Source: Mixta theicola (lineage in GTDB: Bacteria; Pseudomonadota; Gammaproteobacteria; Enterobacterales; Enterobacteriaceae). From it: 64,000 nt of DNA. Position 1 is the first letter of the stretch, and each line of letters starts with the position of its first letter. The position numbers and the translations under genes are program-made. The notes below the pieces were generated by a model, which was given only the letters and a program-made list of their open reading frames with translations, did no database searches and had not been told where the DNA came from. Below, one piece after another: positions 52,971-63,349 of the stretch. The DNA is taken from the NCBI RefSeq assembly GCF_002895925.1, contig NZ_NWUO01000002.1:372001-436000 (forward strand), written 5' to 3'.

Positions 52971-53011
52971 ATACATATCAGGTGAAGCATGCCGGCCGGA
53001 TCTGGTAAGGC

Positions 53012-53443
53012 TCAGCGCCTGGCCGCGCCGGACCTTACCGAGGTGGTCAGCCGCGAGCTGCAGCAAAGACGATTTTCGCCATCATAAATCTCTATCTGCC
53101 AGACCTGATGCGTGCCTCCAAGATGCAGCGGCCGACAGCGGCCCCGCACCTCGCCTTCCCGTACCGCGCGCAGATGGTTGGCATTGATCTCCAGGCCAAC
53201 CAGCATCTCATCATCCTGCGTGCAGAGATAACCTGCCATCGAGCCTAAGGTTTCCGCCAGCACGGCGGACGCGCCGCCGTGTAGCAGACCAAACGGCTGG
53301 CGCGTCCGCGCATCGACCGGCATTGTGGCTTCCAGCCCATCATCATGCAGCGCCGTAAAGCGGATGCCCAGATGTTCTACCATACAGCCGACGCCGCGCG
53401 CATTTATCTCCGCCAGGGTAACCTGTCGCTTCCAGATCGCCAT
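53012..53443 (-). CDS. menI: 1,4-dihydroxy-2-naphthoyl-CoA hydrolase
   Basis: Hotdog-fold thioesterase (ydiI) of menaquinone synthesis. It has 143 residues (E. coli 136). The catalytic region is [23 protein letters not shown], with the expected Glu in LAETLGS. The ATG shares one base with the ydiJ stop (TAATG), so the two are translationally coupled. Confidence 0.92.
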   Translation of the reverse strand: MAIWKRQVTLAEINARGVGCMVEHLGIRFTALHDDGLEATMPVDARTRQPFGLLHGGASAVLAETLGSMAGYLCTQDDEMLVGLEINANHLRAVREGEVRGRCRPLHLGGTHQVWQIEIYDGENRLCCSSRLTTSVRSGAARR

Positions 53444-56400
53444 TACATGAGCTCCAACAGCGCCTGCAGCGGATGGCGCATCCCGGAGCCTTCGATACGC
53501 TTAACCTGGCTGCGGCAGGAGTAGCCGGTGGCCAGGCAGCGCTGACGCGGCAGTTTTTGTAACTGCGGATGCCAGGAGAGCTCATAAATCCCCAGCGAAT
53601 TATCCAGATTTTTCGCCTCATGTCCGTACGTTCCCGCCATGCCGCAGCAGCCCACGTTGATATTTTCCAGCCGCGCGCCAAAACGCGCAAAAATGGCGGC
53701 CCATTGTTCGGGCGTGGCGGGCAGCGTAGTAACCTCCGTACAGTGGGCAAACAGATACCAGGCTTCCCCGGTCTGCGGCTGTATCGCGCGTGGCGACAGC
53801 GCCTGATGCAGCCATTCATGCACCAGCTGAACGTGGAAATCGCCGCGTTTATCGCCCAGCGTCTGCTGATATTCATCGCGATAGCACAGCACCAGCGCCG
53901 GATCGACGCCCACCAGCGGCATCCCCAGCTGCGCCAGCCGGTTAAGGAAATCTGCGGTTTTTTGCGCGGTGCGGGCAAAGCGTTTCAGGAAGCCTTTAAT
54001 ATGCTGCGCTTTACCATTAGGCGAAAACGGCAGCAGTACCGGCTGATACCCCAGCTTTTCAATCAGGCGCACAAAGTCCGCCACCAGCTGCGCTTCGTAA
54101 TAGCTGGTAAAGGGATCCTGTACCACCAGCACCGTTTTTTCCCGCTGGGCGGCGTCAAGTTTCTCCAGCTGTTCCAGCGTCGTTGTCGCCGCCGTATGGC
54201 CCGCCAGCTGCTGTTTTAGCGTGGGCGAAGAGAGCAGCGGCAGATCAACCATACCGATATGGCGCTGGCTCAGGGTGCGCAGCCAGGGCTGCCGCAGGAA
54301 GAAATTAAAGGTGCGCGGCGCGCGCGCCATCACCGGCGCATAGCTTTCTACCGCCGCCACCAGGTGATCGCTGAGCGGGCGCAGGTAACGCGTATGATAA
54401 AGCTGCAGGAAACGCGATCGGAACGCCGGAACATCAATTTTAATCGGGCACTGCGTGGAACAGGCTTTACAGGCGAGACAGCCGGACATCGCCTCTTTTA
54501 CCTCATGCGAAAAGTCATATTCGCCTTTGCGCGCATACCAGCTGTTGCGGGTTCGGGTGATTAAACCACGCAGGCTAATGGCGGATTCCGGGATCTGCTG
54601 CTCCAGCGTCAGCGGATCGACGCCTTTCTCCGCCAGCAAACGCAGCCATTCGCGCGTCAGCGTGGCGCGCCCCTTAGGCGAATGAATACGGTTGTGGGTA
54701 ATTTTCATCGATGGGCACATCGGGCTGCGCACGTCAAAATTAAAGCACAGGCCGTTACCGTTGCACTCCAGCGCGCCGCGCCACTCATTACGTACGACGA
54801 GCGGGATCTGGCGGTCATAATAGCCGCGCTTCACGCCATCGATCTGCATCATCGGATCATCGACGCCGAACGGCGTACAGATCTTGCCGGGGTTAAGCCG
54901 GTTCGCAGGATCGAAGGCCGCCTTGATACGGCGCAGTTCTTCATACAGCACTTCGCCAAAAAAGGCCGGACTGTACTGCGCCCGGAACCCTTTCCCATGT
55001 TCGCCCCACAGTAGCCCACCGTAACGCGCCGTCAGCGCGACCACTTCATCGGAGATCTGCTTCATCAGCATCTCCTGCTGCGGATCGCACATATCCAGCG
55101 CCGGGCGCACGTGCAGCACGCCGGCATCAACATGACCAAACATGCCGTAATTCAGGCCGTGGTTATCCAGCAGCGCGCGAAATTCGGTAATATAGTCCGC
55201 CAGATGTTCCGGCGGCACTGCGGTATCCTCCACAAAGGGAATCGGCTTGGCGCGACCTTTGGCATTCCCCAGCAGGCCTACGGCTTTTTTACGCATATTG
55301 TAGATGCGCTCTATCGCATCAATATCGTTACACAGCTGATAGCCGATCACGCCGCCCTGCTGCTGCGCCATCAGCGCATCGAGACGCTGGCACAGGGAAG
55401 CGACCTGGTTTTCGATCAGTTGACGATCGTCTCCGGCGAACTCGACGATATTAATACCCAGCATCTCTTTGCCCGGCACATCGGTAATTAACTCGCGCAC
55501 CGAATGCCAGACAATATCCTCACGCGCCAGATTCAGCACCTTTGAATCAACCGTTTCTACCGACAGCGCTTTGGCTTCCACCATTAACGGTGCGTTACGC
55601 AGCGCCGAATCAAATGAGTCATATTTGATATTCACTAAACGGCGTACCGCAGGCAGCGGCGTAATATTCAGCTGCGCTTCGCTGATAAAGGCCAGCGTGC
55701 CTTCCGCCCCGCACAGAATGCGCGTTAGATCGAACGTTTGCAGATCGTCGCTTAGCACGTGACGTAAATCGTAGCCGGTAAGGAAGCGGTTCAGCGGTGG
55801 AAATTTTTCAGTAATCCGATCGCGCTGCTGGCGGCAGCGTGACAGCACGGTGTGATAGATACATCCTTCCGGCGTCTGCCCGGCGGCCAGCTGCTCCGCC
55901 AGCGCGACCGGCATGGCGCGGGTATCGATAATATCGCCGCCCAACACCACCGCCCGCAGCCCCAGCACATGATCGGAGGTTTTGCCATACACCAGCGAGC
56001 CCTGACCGGAAGCATCGGTATTAATCATGCCGCCCAGCGTGGCGCGGTTGCTGGTTGACAGCTCCGGTGAGAAAAAATAGCCGTAAGGCTTAAGAAAGGC
56101 ATTGAGCTGATCTTTTATCACGCCCGCTTCAACCCGCACCCAGCCCTGCTCCGGGTTAATTTCCAGGATACGGTTCATATAGCGCGACATATCGACCACG
56201 ATGCCCTGATTAAGCGACTGCCCGTTAGTGCCGGTGCCGCCGCCGCGCGGGGTAAAGATCAGACGGGCAAACTGCGGCATCGCCGCGACTCTGGCCAGCA
56301 GAGCGACATCGGCCGTTGAGCGTGGGAAAAGCACCGCATCCGGCAACAGCTGATAAATGCTGTTATCGGTCGACATGGTAAGACGATCGGCATAACTGGT

Positions 56401-56496
56401 AGCCGTATCGCCGGTAAATCCTTGTTGTTTAAGCGTGTCCAAAAATGAAAGCACCAGCTGCACAAGGCCTGGCGCCTGAGAAATCTGTGGGATCAT
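53443..56496 (-). CDS. ydiJ: FAD/iron-sulfur D-2-hydroxyglutarate dehydrogenase YdiJ
   Basis: Large flavoprotein, 1017 residues (E. coli 1018). An N-terminal FAD-linked oxidase domain ([25 protein letters not shown] and [27 protein letters not shown]) is followed by the oxidase C-terminal domain, a 4Fe-4S region with [21 protein letters not shown] and [16 protein letters not shown] (around 600-700), and a C-terminal cysteine-rich part ([17 protein letters not shown]). Reported in recent work as a D-2-hydroxyglutarate dehydrogenase; I rely on family knowledge for that. Coupled to menI. Confidence 0.92.
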   Translation of the reverse strand: MIPQISQAPGLVQLVLSFLDTLKQQGFTGDTATSYADRLTMSTDNSIYQLLPDAVLFPRSTADVALLARVAAMPQFARLIFTPRGGGTGTNGQSLNQGIVVDMSRYMNRILEINPEQGWVRVEAGVIKDQLNAFLKPYGYFFSPELSTSNRATLGGMINTDASGQGSLVYGKTSDHVLGLRAVVLGGDIIDTRAMPVALAEQLAAGQTPEGCIYHTVLSRCRQQRDRITEKFPPLNRFLTGYDLRHVLSDDLQTFDLTRILCGAEGTLAFISEAQLNITPLPAVRRLVNIKYDSFDSALRNAPLMVEAKALSVETVDSKVLNLAREDIVWHSVRELITDVPGKEMLGINIVEFAGDDRQLIENQVASLCQRLDALMAQQQGGVIGYQLCNDIDAIERIYNMRKKAVGLLGNAKGRAKPIPFVEDTAVPPEHLADYITEFRALLDNHGLNYGMFGHVDAGVLHVRPALDMCDPQQEMLMKQISDEVVALTARYGGLLWGEHGKGFRAQYSPAFFGEVLYEELRRIKAAFDPANRLNPGKICTPFGVDDPMMQIDGVKRGYYDRQIPLVVRNEWRGALECNGNGLCFNFDVRSPMCPSMKITHNRIHSPKGRATLTREWLRLLAEKGVDPLTLEQQIPESAISLRGLITRTRNSWYARKGEYDFSHEVKEAMSGCLACKACSTQCPIKIDVPAFRSRFLQLYHTRYLRPLSDHLVAAVESYAPVMARAPRTFNFFLRQPWLRTLSQRHIGMVDLPLLSSPTLKQQLAGHTAATTTLEQLEKLDAAQREKTVLVVQDPFTSYYEAQLVADFVRLIEKLGYQPVLLPFSPNGKAQHIKGFLKRFARTAQKTADFLNRLAQLGMPLVGVDPALVLCYRDEYQQTLGDKRGDFHVQLVHEWLHQALSPRAIQPQTGEAWYLFAHCTEVTTLPATPEQWAAIFARFGARLENINVGCCGMAGTYGHEAKNLDNSLGIYELSWHPQLQKLPRQRCLATGYSCRSQVKRIEGSGMRHPLQALLELM

Positions 56497-56514
56497 TATC
56501 GGGTAACCAAATGT

Positions 56515-56530
56515 TGTGTATCGTTTGCGC
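56515..56530 (-). promoter_or_regulatory. PurR-like half-site between ydiJ and ydiK
   Basis: On the minus strand GCGCAAACGATACACA shares CGCAAACGAT and a similar right arm with the purR-proximal site at 35993. One half matches PurR well; the other is poor. It lies 19 bases upstream of the ydiJ start. Confidence 0.35.
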
Positions 56531-56714
56531 TTGCTGTTTTATCTGCGAAATCTCGTTGTATCACATTTTTTTATGGCCCGCTGTTTTTTCAGGAAAGGTA
56601 AAAACTTCCGTTGCTTAACCCTGTCGCAACGTAAAGGAATCGCGCATTATTATGTGATGAGCGGCAACGGGCTGCTCATAATCGCAAGGCGCAAATTAAG
56701 GATCTTTTTTTCGT

Positions 56715-57845
56715 ATGAGAAAACTGCGACAGGATATGGACTTAACCCAAATTCTATTCTCTTTGATGTTCATCCTGCTGATGATTGTTGCCTGCTTCTG
56801 GGTGGTGCAGCCATTCATTTTGGGATTTGCCTGGGCAGCCATGGTTGTTATTGCCACCTGGCCGCTAATGCTTAAGCTACAGGCTTTGCTTTGGGGACGG
56901 CGTACGCTGGCGATTATCGCCATGACGCTTATCCTGCTACTGCTGTTTATTATTCCCGTCGCGCTGCTGGTGAACAGCCTGATCAATAATATCGGGCCGG
57001 TGGTTGCCTGGGCGACATCAGGGAATCTTCATCCGCCGCTGCTGAGCTGGCTGAATGAGATCCCTCTGGTCGGCACGAAGCTGTACAGCAGCTATCACCT
57101 GCTGCTGGACGGCGGCGGCAGCGCCCTCATGGCGAAAGTACAGCCTTATGTCGGACGCACTACCGGCTTTTTTGTCGCCCAGGCGGGCCATTTCGGGCGT
57201 TTTCTGCTGCATCTGGGCCTGATGCTGCTATTCAGCGTGCTGCTTTACTGGCGCGGCGAACAGGTTGGCGATGGCATTCGCCACTTTGCCTTCCGCCTGG
57301 CGGGACGTCGGGGCGATGCGTCGGTGCTGCTTGCCGGGCAGGCGATCCGCGCGGTGGCGCTGGGCGTGGTAGTCACCGCGCTGGTGCAGGGCGTCCTGGG
57401 CGGGATTGGCCTGGCCGTGGCCGGCATCCCTTATGCCACGCTGTTGACGGTGCTGATGATTCTGTTCTGTCTGGTGCAGGCGGGTCCGTTACCGGTGTTG
57501 ATCCCGGCGGTTATCTGGCTTTACTGGAGCGGCGATACTACGTGGGGCACGGTGCTGCTGATATGGAGCTGCGTTGTCGGTACGCTGGATAACGTGCTGC
57601 GTCCGATGCTGATTCGTATGGGCGCCGATTTACCGATGATTTTGATTCTCTCCGGGGTAATCGGCGGCCTGATGGCTTTTGGCATGATTGGTCTGTTTAT
57701 TGGGCCGGTGATGCTGGCGGTCTCCTATCGTCTGGTTGCAGTTTGGGTGCATGAGGCGCCGATGCCGGCAGAAGATCCTGAAGATGTCGTTGAGGAACTG
57801 GCCGAACATGAAGAAGAAGTGAAGCAAGATACAGACTCCCGGTAA
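56715..57845 (+). CDS. ydiK: AI-2E/PerM-family transporter YdiK
   Basis: Polytopic inner-membrane protein of the AI-2 exporter (AI-2E/PerM) family; substrate unknown. It has 376 residues (E. coli 370) with about eight hydrophobic segments and the conserved GLAVAGIPYATLLTVLMIL and DNVLRPMLIRMGADLPMILILSGVIGG. The tail is acidic (EDPEDVVEELAEHEEE). The start at 56715 is weakly supported, as AGGA lies 13 bases upstream. Confidence 0.88.
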   Translation: MRKLRQDMDLTQILFSLMFILLMIVACFWVVQPFILGFAWAAMVVIATWPLMLKLQALLWGRRTLAIIAMTLILLLLFIIPVALLVNSLINNIGPVVAWATSGNLHPPLLSWLNEIPLVGTKLYSSYHLLLDGGGSALMAKVQPYVGRTTGFFVAQAGHFGRFLLHLGLMLLFSVLLYWRGEQVGDGIRHFAFRLAGRRGDASVLLAGQAIRAVALGVVVTALVQGVLGGIGLAVAGIPYATLLTVLMILFCLVQAGPLPVLIPAVIWLYWSGDTTWGTVLLIWSCVVGTLDNVLRPMLIRMGADLPMILILSGVIGGLMAFGMIGLFIGPVMLAVSYRLVAVWVHEAPMPAEDPEDVVEELAEHEEEVKQDTDSR

Positions 57846-58042
57846 CCCCTCCAGCCGGACAGTACGCGCTGTCCGGCGCATTTCCGTTCTGTCCGCCCGC
57901 CGAAATTTCATTAATATTGCTTAACTTTTCTTACCATTACCTCTTTTGCGGTGATGCCAGCGCGAAACTGATTACCAGTGGCACAGTTTTCGGGCCTTAA
58001 TAGCCTGAACAGGCGCACAAAATATAACGAACGATTAACTAA

Positions 58043-58085
58043 TAAGAGGATTCTTAAAGACTGGCAAGCCGTAGCTGAATACTAT
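58043..58085 (+). promoter_or_regulatory. RcsB box and promoter of rprA
   Basis: TAAGAGGATTCTTA at 58043-58056 fits the RcsB box. A TACTAT -10 at 58080-58085 follows, so the box is centred about 42 bases before the predicted start, an activating position. Confidence 0.7.
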
Positions 58086-58091
58086 GAGTGC

Positions 58092-58199
58092 CATGTTTAG
58101 GATCAAACCTATGATTTTTAAACAACCTTTTTCCCCTGAGTAAAGTGAAGAATTGCTGTGTGTAGTCTTTGCCCATCCCATGTGATGGGCTTTTTTTTT
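58092..58199 (+). ncRNA. rprA: RprA small RNA
   Basis: Hfq-dependent small RNA that opens the rpoS leader and regulates csgD and others in response to envelope stress. The block from TTCCCCTGAGT through ATTGCTGTGTGTAGTCTTTG and the terminator hairpin GCCCATC/GATGGGC with nine T residues are nearly identical to E. coli RprA. The 5' third differs. It sits between ydiK and ppsA, its E. coli neighbourhood. The 5' end is inferred from the promoter. Confidence 0.9.
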
Positions 58200-58214
58200 G
58201 CCCTTTTGCCCAGT

Positions 58215-58241
58215 AAAAAGGCCGGAAATTCCGGCCTTTAT
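58215..58241 (-). terminator. ppsA terminator
   Basis: AAAGGCCGG/CCGGCCTTT with a 5-base loop is followed by TTTTTA on the minus strand, 30 bases after the ppsA stop. Confidence 0.88.
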
Positions 58242-58268
58242 AGATAAGTAACATTATTAAGGGATCTT

Positions 58269-60644
58269 TTACTTTATCTCAGCAAGACTGAGCCAGGTCT
58301 GCACTACCGTATCAGGATTAAGCGACAGGCTGTCGATGCCTTCTTCCATCAGCCAGGCGGCAAAGTCCTGATGGTCGGACGGTCCCTGACCACAAATGCC
58401 AACGTATTTACCCTGCTTTTTGGCGGCGCGGATAGCCATCGACAGCAGCGCTTTAACCGCCTCGTTACGCTCGTCAAACAGTTCAGAAACCACGCCGGAG
58501 TCGCGATCCAGCCCCAGCGCCAGCTGCGTCATATCATTTGAGCCGATAGAGAAGCCGTCAAAGTGTTCAAGGAATTGCTCCGCCAGCAGCGCGTTGGACG
58601 GAATTTCACACATCATAATCACCTTGAGGCCATTCTCGCCGCGCTTCAGACCCTGCCGCGCCAGTTCCTCAATCACCGCTTCGGCCTGCGCCACGGTACG
58701 CACAAAAGGAATCATAATTTCGACGTTGGTCAGCCCCATCTCATTGCGCACGCGCTTCACGGCTTCGCATTCCAGCGCAAAGCAGTCGCGGAAGCGATCC
58801 GCCACGTAGCGTCCGGCACCACGGAAGCCCAGCATCGGGTTTTCCTCTTCCGGTTCATAGCGCTCGCCGCCGACCAGATTGGCGTATTCGTTAGACTTAA
58901 AGTCCGACAGGCGCACAATCACGCGCTTCGGCGCAAAGGCCGCGCCCAGCGTGGCGATCCCTTCCGTCAGACGTCCAATGTAGAACTCCACCGGATCGTC
59001 AAAGCCTTTCATTAATTCACGGATTTTCTGCTGCAGCTCCGGCGTCTGCTGATCGAACTCCAGCAACGCTTTTGGATGCACACCAATCATGCGGTTAATG
59101 ATAAATTCCAGACGCGCCAGGCCGACGCCTTCGTTAGGCAGGCAGGCAAAATCAAACGCCCGGTCCGGGTTGCCCACGTTCATCATGATTTTAAGCGGCA
59201 GCTCAGGCATTTTATCCACCTGCGAACTTTTTACTTCAAAGTCGAGCAGATCGTCGTAGACGTAGCCGGTATCGCCTTCGGCGCAGGAAACCGTCACTTT
59301 ATGACCATCCTTCAGCCGATCGGTGGCGTCGCCGCAGCCGACTACCGCCGGGATGCCCAGCTCACGAGCGATAATCGCCGCATGACAGGTACGCCCGCCA
59401 CGGTTAGTCACGATCGCCGCCGCTTTTTTCATAATCGGTTCCCAGTCCGGGTCGGTCATATCGGTGACCAGCACATCGCCCTTCTGGATACGGTTCATTT
59501 CGCTAATATCGTGGATGACCTTCACTTCGCCTGCGCCAATACGATGGCCAATTGCGCGTCCTTCGACCACAATCTTGCCTTTGCCCTGCAGCGTGTAACG
59601 CTCCATCACCTGCCCGTTAGAGCGCACGGTTTCCGGGCGCGCCTGAACGATATACAGCTTGCCGGTATGGCCATCTTTCGCCCACTCAATATCCATTGGA
59701 CGCTTATAGTGTTTTTCAATTTGCAGCGCCTGATGCGCCAGCGCCTGCACCTCATCATCGCTGAGGCAAAAACGATCGCGATCCTGCTGCGGTACGTCTT
59801 CAATTTTTACCTGCTCGCCATGCGCCTGCGAATCGGCATAAATCATGCGGATTTTCTTCGAACCCATATTGCGGCGTACAATGGCAGGTCGGCTGGCCTG
59901 TAACGTCGGCTTATGTACGTAGAATTCATCCGGGTTAACCGCGCCCTGCACCACCATTTCGCCCAGCCCCCAGGCGGCGGTAATAAACACGACCTGATCA
60001 AAGCCCGATTCGGTATCAATGGTAAACATTACGCCGGAAGCGGCCTCATCGGAGCGCACCATGCGCTGCACGCCAGCGGAGAGCGCCACGCCACGATGAT
60101 CGTAGCCCTGATGCACGCGATAGGAGATAGCGCGGTCGTTAAATAGCGAAGCATAAACATGTTTTACCGCGACCATAACAGCATCGAAGCCCTGCACGTT
60201 AAGGAAGGTTTCCTGCTGACCGGCGAACGACGCATCCGGCATATCTTCAGCCGTCGCCGAGGATCGCACGGCAAAAGAGGCCTCTTCATCATCGGCTGAC
60301 AGCTGCTGATAAGCCTCGCGTATGGCCTCTTCCAGCGCCGGCTGGAAAGGTGTTTCTACAATCCACTGGCGGATCTGCTTACCCGCTTTAGCAAGTTCAT
60401 CCACATCATCAATGTCGGTTTCATCCAGCAACGCATAAATACGCTGGTTAACGCCGCTCTGATCGAGAAATTGATTGAAAGCTTCCGAGGTGGTCGCAAA
60501 ACCGTCAGGAACGGATACGCCAAGCGACGACAGGTTAGTAATCATTTCACCGAGAGAGGCATTTTTTCCTCCCACGCGATCAACATCGTTCATGCCTAAC
60601 TGGCTATACCAGAGCACTAGCGGCATTTCGCCTTGATTGAACAT
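58269..60644 (-). CDS. ppsA: Phosphoenolpyruvate synthase
   Basis: Makes PEP from pyruvate, ATP and water during gluconeogenesis. It has 791 residues (E. coli 792). The N-terminal ATP-grasp part ([27 protein letters not shown]), the phosphohistidine motif [18 protein letters not shown] near residue 420, and the C-terminal PEP/pyruvate barrel ([28 protein letters not shown]) are all present. It is divergent from its regulator ppsR. Confidence 0.98.
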   Translation of the reverse strand: MFNQGEMPLVLWYSQLGMNDVDRVGGKNASLGEMITNLSSLGVSVPDGFATTSEAFNQFLDQSGVNQRIYALLDETDIDDVDELAKAGKQIRQWIVETPFQPALEEAIREAYQQLSADDEEASFAVRSSATAEDMPDASFAGQQETFLNVQGFDAVMVAVKHVYASLFNDRAISYRVHQGYDHRGVALSAGVQRMVRSDEAASGVMFTIDTESGFDQVVFITAAWGLGEMVVQGAVNPDEFYVHKPTLQASRPAIVRRNMGSKKIRMIYADSQAHGEQVKIEDVPQQDRDRFCLSDDEVQALAHQALQIEKHYKRPMDIEWAKDGHTGKLYIVQARPETVRSNGQVMERYTLQGKGKIVVEGRAIGHRIGAGEVKVIHDISEMNRIQKGDVLVTDMTDPDWEPIMKKAAAIVTNRGGRTCHAAIIARELGIPAVVGCGDATDRLKDGHKVTVSCAEGDTGYVYDDLLDFEVKSSQVDKMPELPLKIMMNVGNPDRAFDFACLPNEGVGLARLEFIINRMIGVHPKALLEFDQQTPELQQKIRELMKGFDDPVEFYIGRLTEGIATLGAAFAPKRVIVRLSDFKSNEYANLVGGERYEPEEENPMLGFRGAGRYVADRFRDCFALECEAVKRVRNEMGLTNVEIMIPFVRTVAQAEAVIEELARQGLKRGENGLKVIMMCEIPSNALLAEQFLEHFDGFSIGSNDMTQLALGLDRDSGVVSELFDERNEAVKALLSMAIRAAKKQGKYVGICGQGPSDHQDFAAWLMEEGIDSLSLNPDTVVQTWLSLAEIK

Positions 60645-61129
60645 TGGGACAATCCTTTTATGATAAATTTGAGGGGCACACGGAAAAATTGCGCTTATGA
60701 CGCTTATTCAGCCTGGCACAAGAGAATGTAAAAGCGAAAGTGTTGAATCGTTAAAGCAGCGCAAAAAAAAGGTTTTAAGAAAACTCCGGCTATAATAAGG
60801 CGTTTGCGCAACAAAATTATTTTTTAATAAAAGCAATAAATTCAGTAAAATGTATTAATGTAACCGTTTTACCTGGTTTATTTTTTTGCGCAACGCTGGG
60901 CCGCCTGCTTTTATCCATTCATTCTCTTCAGCTAGGTTTATAGATAAATAAAAGCAGGAACGCTATTTCATTTACTTATGGGCTAAACGCTCAGTAAAAG
61001 CGCAAAGAATAAAATATTCAAATTAATAATTTTTGAAACTTTCATTTCATAAAGTATGCGAAATTGCTGATTGATTTTATTGTTGATTATCTGCCAGGCT
61101 CAGTTAACCCTGTAGAAGAGAGAATAAGT
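60645..61129. other. ppsA/ppsR divergent interval
   Basis: These 485 bases are AT-rich and hold no gene. The Cra site at 60744 belongs to ppsA. Promoters for both genes must lie here but cannot be placed with confidence. The frame from 61064 is an upstream extension of ppsR. Confidence 0.6.
60744..60755 (-). promoter_or_regulatory. Cra site upstream of ppsA
   Basis: TGAATCGTTAAA matches the Cra core TGAATCGTTTCA at 10 of 12 positions, 100 bases upstream of the ppsA start. Cra activates ppsA from an upstream site in E. coli; the position fits. Confidence 0.55.
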
Positions 61130-61957
61130 ATGACGGCAGAACGCAGCGTTTTTTACATCTCTGACGGCACCGCTATCACCGCTGAGGTGTTGGGACATGC
61201 GGTTATGTCCCAGTTTCCGGTGATGACCAATAGCTTTACCCTGCCTTTTGTAGAAAACGTCCAGCGCGCGCAGGCGGTAAAAGCGCAGATTAACGCCATT
61301 TATCAGCAAAGCGGCCTGCGTCCGCTGGTGTTTTTTTCTATTGTTCTGCCGGAGGTGCGCGACGTTATTTTACAAAGCGACGGCTTTTGTCAGGATATTG
61401 TGCAGGCGCTGGTCGCGCCGCTACAGCAGGAACTGGGCATGGCACCCGCCCCGGTAGCGCACCGCACCCACGGATTAACCGCCAGCAACCTGGGTAAATA
61501 TGACGCGCGCATCGCAGCCATCGACTATACCCTGGCGCATGACGACGGTATTTCGCTGCGCGGCCTTGACGAGGCGCAGGTTATCCTGCTGGGCGTTTCC
61601 CGCTGCGGTAAAACGCCGACCAGCCTTTATCTGGCCATGCAGTTTGGCGTGCGGGCCGCCAATTATCCGTTCATCGCCGATGATATGGATAACCTGAAGC
61701 TGCCGCCGGCCCTGAAGCCTTTGCAGCATAAGCTGTTTGGTTTAACTATCGATCCGGAACGGCTGGCGGCGATTCGTCAGGAGCGGGCCGAGAACACACG
61801 CTATGCCTCAATGCGCCAGTGTCGGCTGGAAGTGGGCGAAGTTGAAGCGCTGTTTCGTTCGCACCAAATCCCCTATCTCAACAGCACTAACTATTCGGTT
61901 GAAGAGATCGCCACGAAAATTCTCGATATTATGGGACTGAATCGCCGGATGTATTAA
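61130..61957 (+). CDS. ppsR: PEP synthase regulatory protein
   Basis: Bifunctional ADP-dependent kinase and phosphate-dependent phosphorylase that inactivates and reactivates PpsA (ydiA; DUF299). It has 275 residues from the ATG at 61130. The P-loop GVSRCGKT is at residues 155-162; [17 protein letters not shown] and the C-terminal [19 protein letters not shown] are conserved. The adjacent target enzyme supports the assignment. Confidence 0.95.
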   Translation: MTAERSVFYISDGTAITAEVLGHAVMSQFPVMTNSFTLPFVENVQRAQAVKAQINAIYQQSGLRPLVFFSIVLPEVRDVILQSDGFCQDIVQALVAPLQQELGMAPAPVAHRTHGLTASNLGKYDARIAAIDYTLAHDDGISLRGLDEAQVILLGVSRCGKTPTSLYLAMQFGVRAANYPFIADDMDNLKLPPALKPLQHKLFGLTIDPERLAAIRQERAENTRYASMRQCRLEVGEVEALFRSHQIPYLNSTNYSVEEIATKILDIMGLNRRMY

Positions 61958-62012
61958 GCTGAGCTTCGGCACATATTATGCTCCAGGATACGCTTTTAAC
62001 CCTTTCAGGCGG

Positions 62013-62053
62013 TTGAATTTACTGCTGGTTGGTTTATTGTGATCGCCATCACT
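62013..62053 (+). promoter_or_regulatory. Candidate aroH promoter with dyad
   Basis: TTGAAT (62013-62018) and TATTGT (62035-62040) are 16 bases apart. A dyad GTGAT-N4-ATCAC at 62039-62052 overlaps the -10 edge and likely start; as TGTGA-N6-TCACT it also resembles a CRP site. No TrpR operator (ACTAGT pair) is visible. Confidence 0.4.
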
Positions 62054-62097
62054 TCCCGGCACTTCTGCCGCTGTGAAGAAATTATTTTGAGATCCCA

Positions 62098-63147
62098 ATG
62101 AACAAAACTGATGAACTGCGAACTGCACGCATCGATACGCTGGTGACGCCCGCAGCGCTGGCGGAGCAGTACCCGATAAGCGAGGGTATCGCTGCCAATG
62201 TCACTCAGGCGCGCCAGCGCATCGCGCGTATTCTTGCGGGCGACGATCCGCGCCTGCTGGTGATTATTGGCCCCTGTTCGCTGCACGATCCGCGCGCCGC
62301 GCTGGAATATGCCGCTAAGCTCAAGGCGCTGCATGATAAGTATCATTCCCGTCTTGAAATTGTCATGCGCACCTATTTTGAAAAACCCCGTACCGTTGTT
62401 GGCTGGAAAGGGCTGATTTCCGATCCCGATCTGGATGGTTCGTTTCGCGTTAATGAAGGGCTTGCCATTGCGCGTAAGCTGCTGCTGGATATTAATGCGC
62501 TGGGCCTGCCTACGGCTACGGAGTTCCTTGATATGGTGATCGGCCAGTTTATTGCCGATTTAGTGAGCTGGGGCGCTATCGGTGCCCGAACCACGGAAAG
62601 TCAGATCCATCGTGAAATGGCGTCGGCCCTTTCCTGTCCGGTCGGTTTTAAAAACGGTACCGATGGCAATACGCGCATTGCGGTAGATGCAATTCGGGCG
62701 GCACGGGTAAGCCACATGTTCCTTTCGCCTGACAAGCATGGTCAGATGACCATTTATCAGACCAGCGGTAACCCTTCCGGCCATATCATTATGCGCGGCG
62801 GTAAAGTGCCAAACTATCATCCGCAGGATATTGCGGATGCGGCGGCCAGCCTGCGCGCGTTTGACCTGCCGGAACAGCTGGTGGTGGATTTTAGCCACGG
62901 CAACTGCCTGAAGCAGCACCGCCGCCAGCGTGACGTGGCCGAATCGGTCGCGCAGCAGATCCGTGACGGCTCGCGCGCCATTGCCGGCGTGATGATTGAA
63001 AGCTTTTTGCAGGAGGGTAATCAGCCGGTCGTTAGCGGACAGCCGCTTACTTACGGTCAGTCCATTACCGATCCCTGTCTCGGCTGGGAAGATAGCGAAG
63101 CGGTGCTGGCGCAGCTGGCCGATGCGGTGGATAGCCGTTTTAATTAA
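62098..63147 (+). CDS. aroH: 3-deoxy-7-phosphoheptulonate synthase, AroH type
   Basis: First step of aromatic amino-acid synthesis, from PEP and erythrose-4-phosphate. It has 349 residues and is closest to the Trp-sensitive E. coli AroH (348). The PEP-binding stretches LVIIGPCSLHDP, MRTYFEKPRTVVGWKGLISDP, GARTTESQIHREMASALSCPVGFKNGTDG and VDFSHGNC are intact. Its PEP substrate connects it to the neighbouring ppsA. Confidence 0.95.
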   Translation: MNKTDELRTARIDTLVTPAALAEQYPISEGIAANVTQARQRIARILAGDDPRLLVIIGPCSLHDPRAALEYAAKLKALHDKYHSRLEIVMRTYFEKPRTVVGWKGLISDPDLDGSFRVNEGLAIARKLLLDINALGLPTATEFLDMVIGQFIADLVSWGAIGARTTESQIHREMASALSCPVGFKNGTDGNTRIAVDAIRAARVSHMFLSPDKHGQMTIYQTSGNPSGHIIMRGGKVPNYHPQDIADAAASLRAFDLPEQLVVDFSHGNCLKQHRRQRDVAESVAQQIRDGSRAIAGVMIESFLQEGNQPVVSGQPLTYGQSITDPCLGWEDSEAVLAQLADAVDSRFN

Positions 63148-63164
63148 AAAACCGGTGCCTGTGC

Positions 63165-63233
63165 AGGGAGCGCAGGCCGATCGTAAAGACGCAAAAGACA
63201 TCATCTCTGACAGCTCGGCCTGCGCCATCCCTG
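63165..63233. repeat. Long hairpin downstream of aroH
   Basis: GCGCAGGCCGA at 63170-63180 and its perfect complement at 63215-63225 flank a 34-base loop. CAGGG and CCCTG extend the stem across a small bulge to 63165-63233. There is no T tract. The hemP/ydiE gene found here in E. coli is absent. Confidence 0.7.
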
Positions 63234-63325
63234 GCGCAGGACGCTTTACTCTTCTGCCTGCACTCCCCGCGCCTTCAGTTCAGTGCATATTTGTGAAAAA
63301 TATCTTCTGGCTAAATTGCTTGTCC

Positions 63326-63349
63326 GCGGGTTAGCGGGTTAGCGGGTTA
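63326..63349. repeat. Tandem octamer GCGGGTTA x3
   Basis: Three exact copies of GCGGGTTA run in tandem. The last copy contains the selO stop codon (TAA on the minus strand), and the other two supply more TAA triplets just after it in shifted frames. Confidence 0.95.

Larger units (their letters stand above)
52598..53011. other. sufA-menI interval
   Basis: These 414 bases hold the suf promoter near sufA and a second Fur box near menI. The rydB and ydiH loci reported here in E. coli are not recognisable. A hairpin ATCAGC/GCTGAT is at 52835-52854. No protein gene is supported. Confidence 0.6.
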
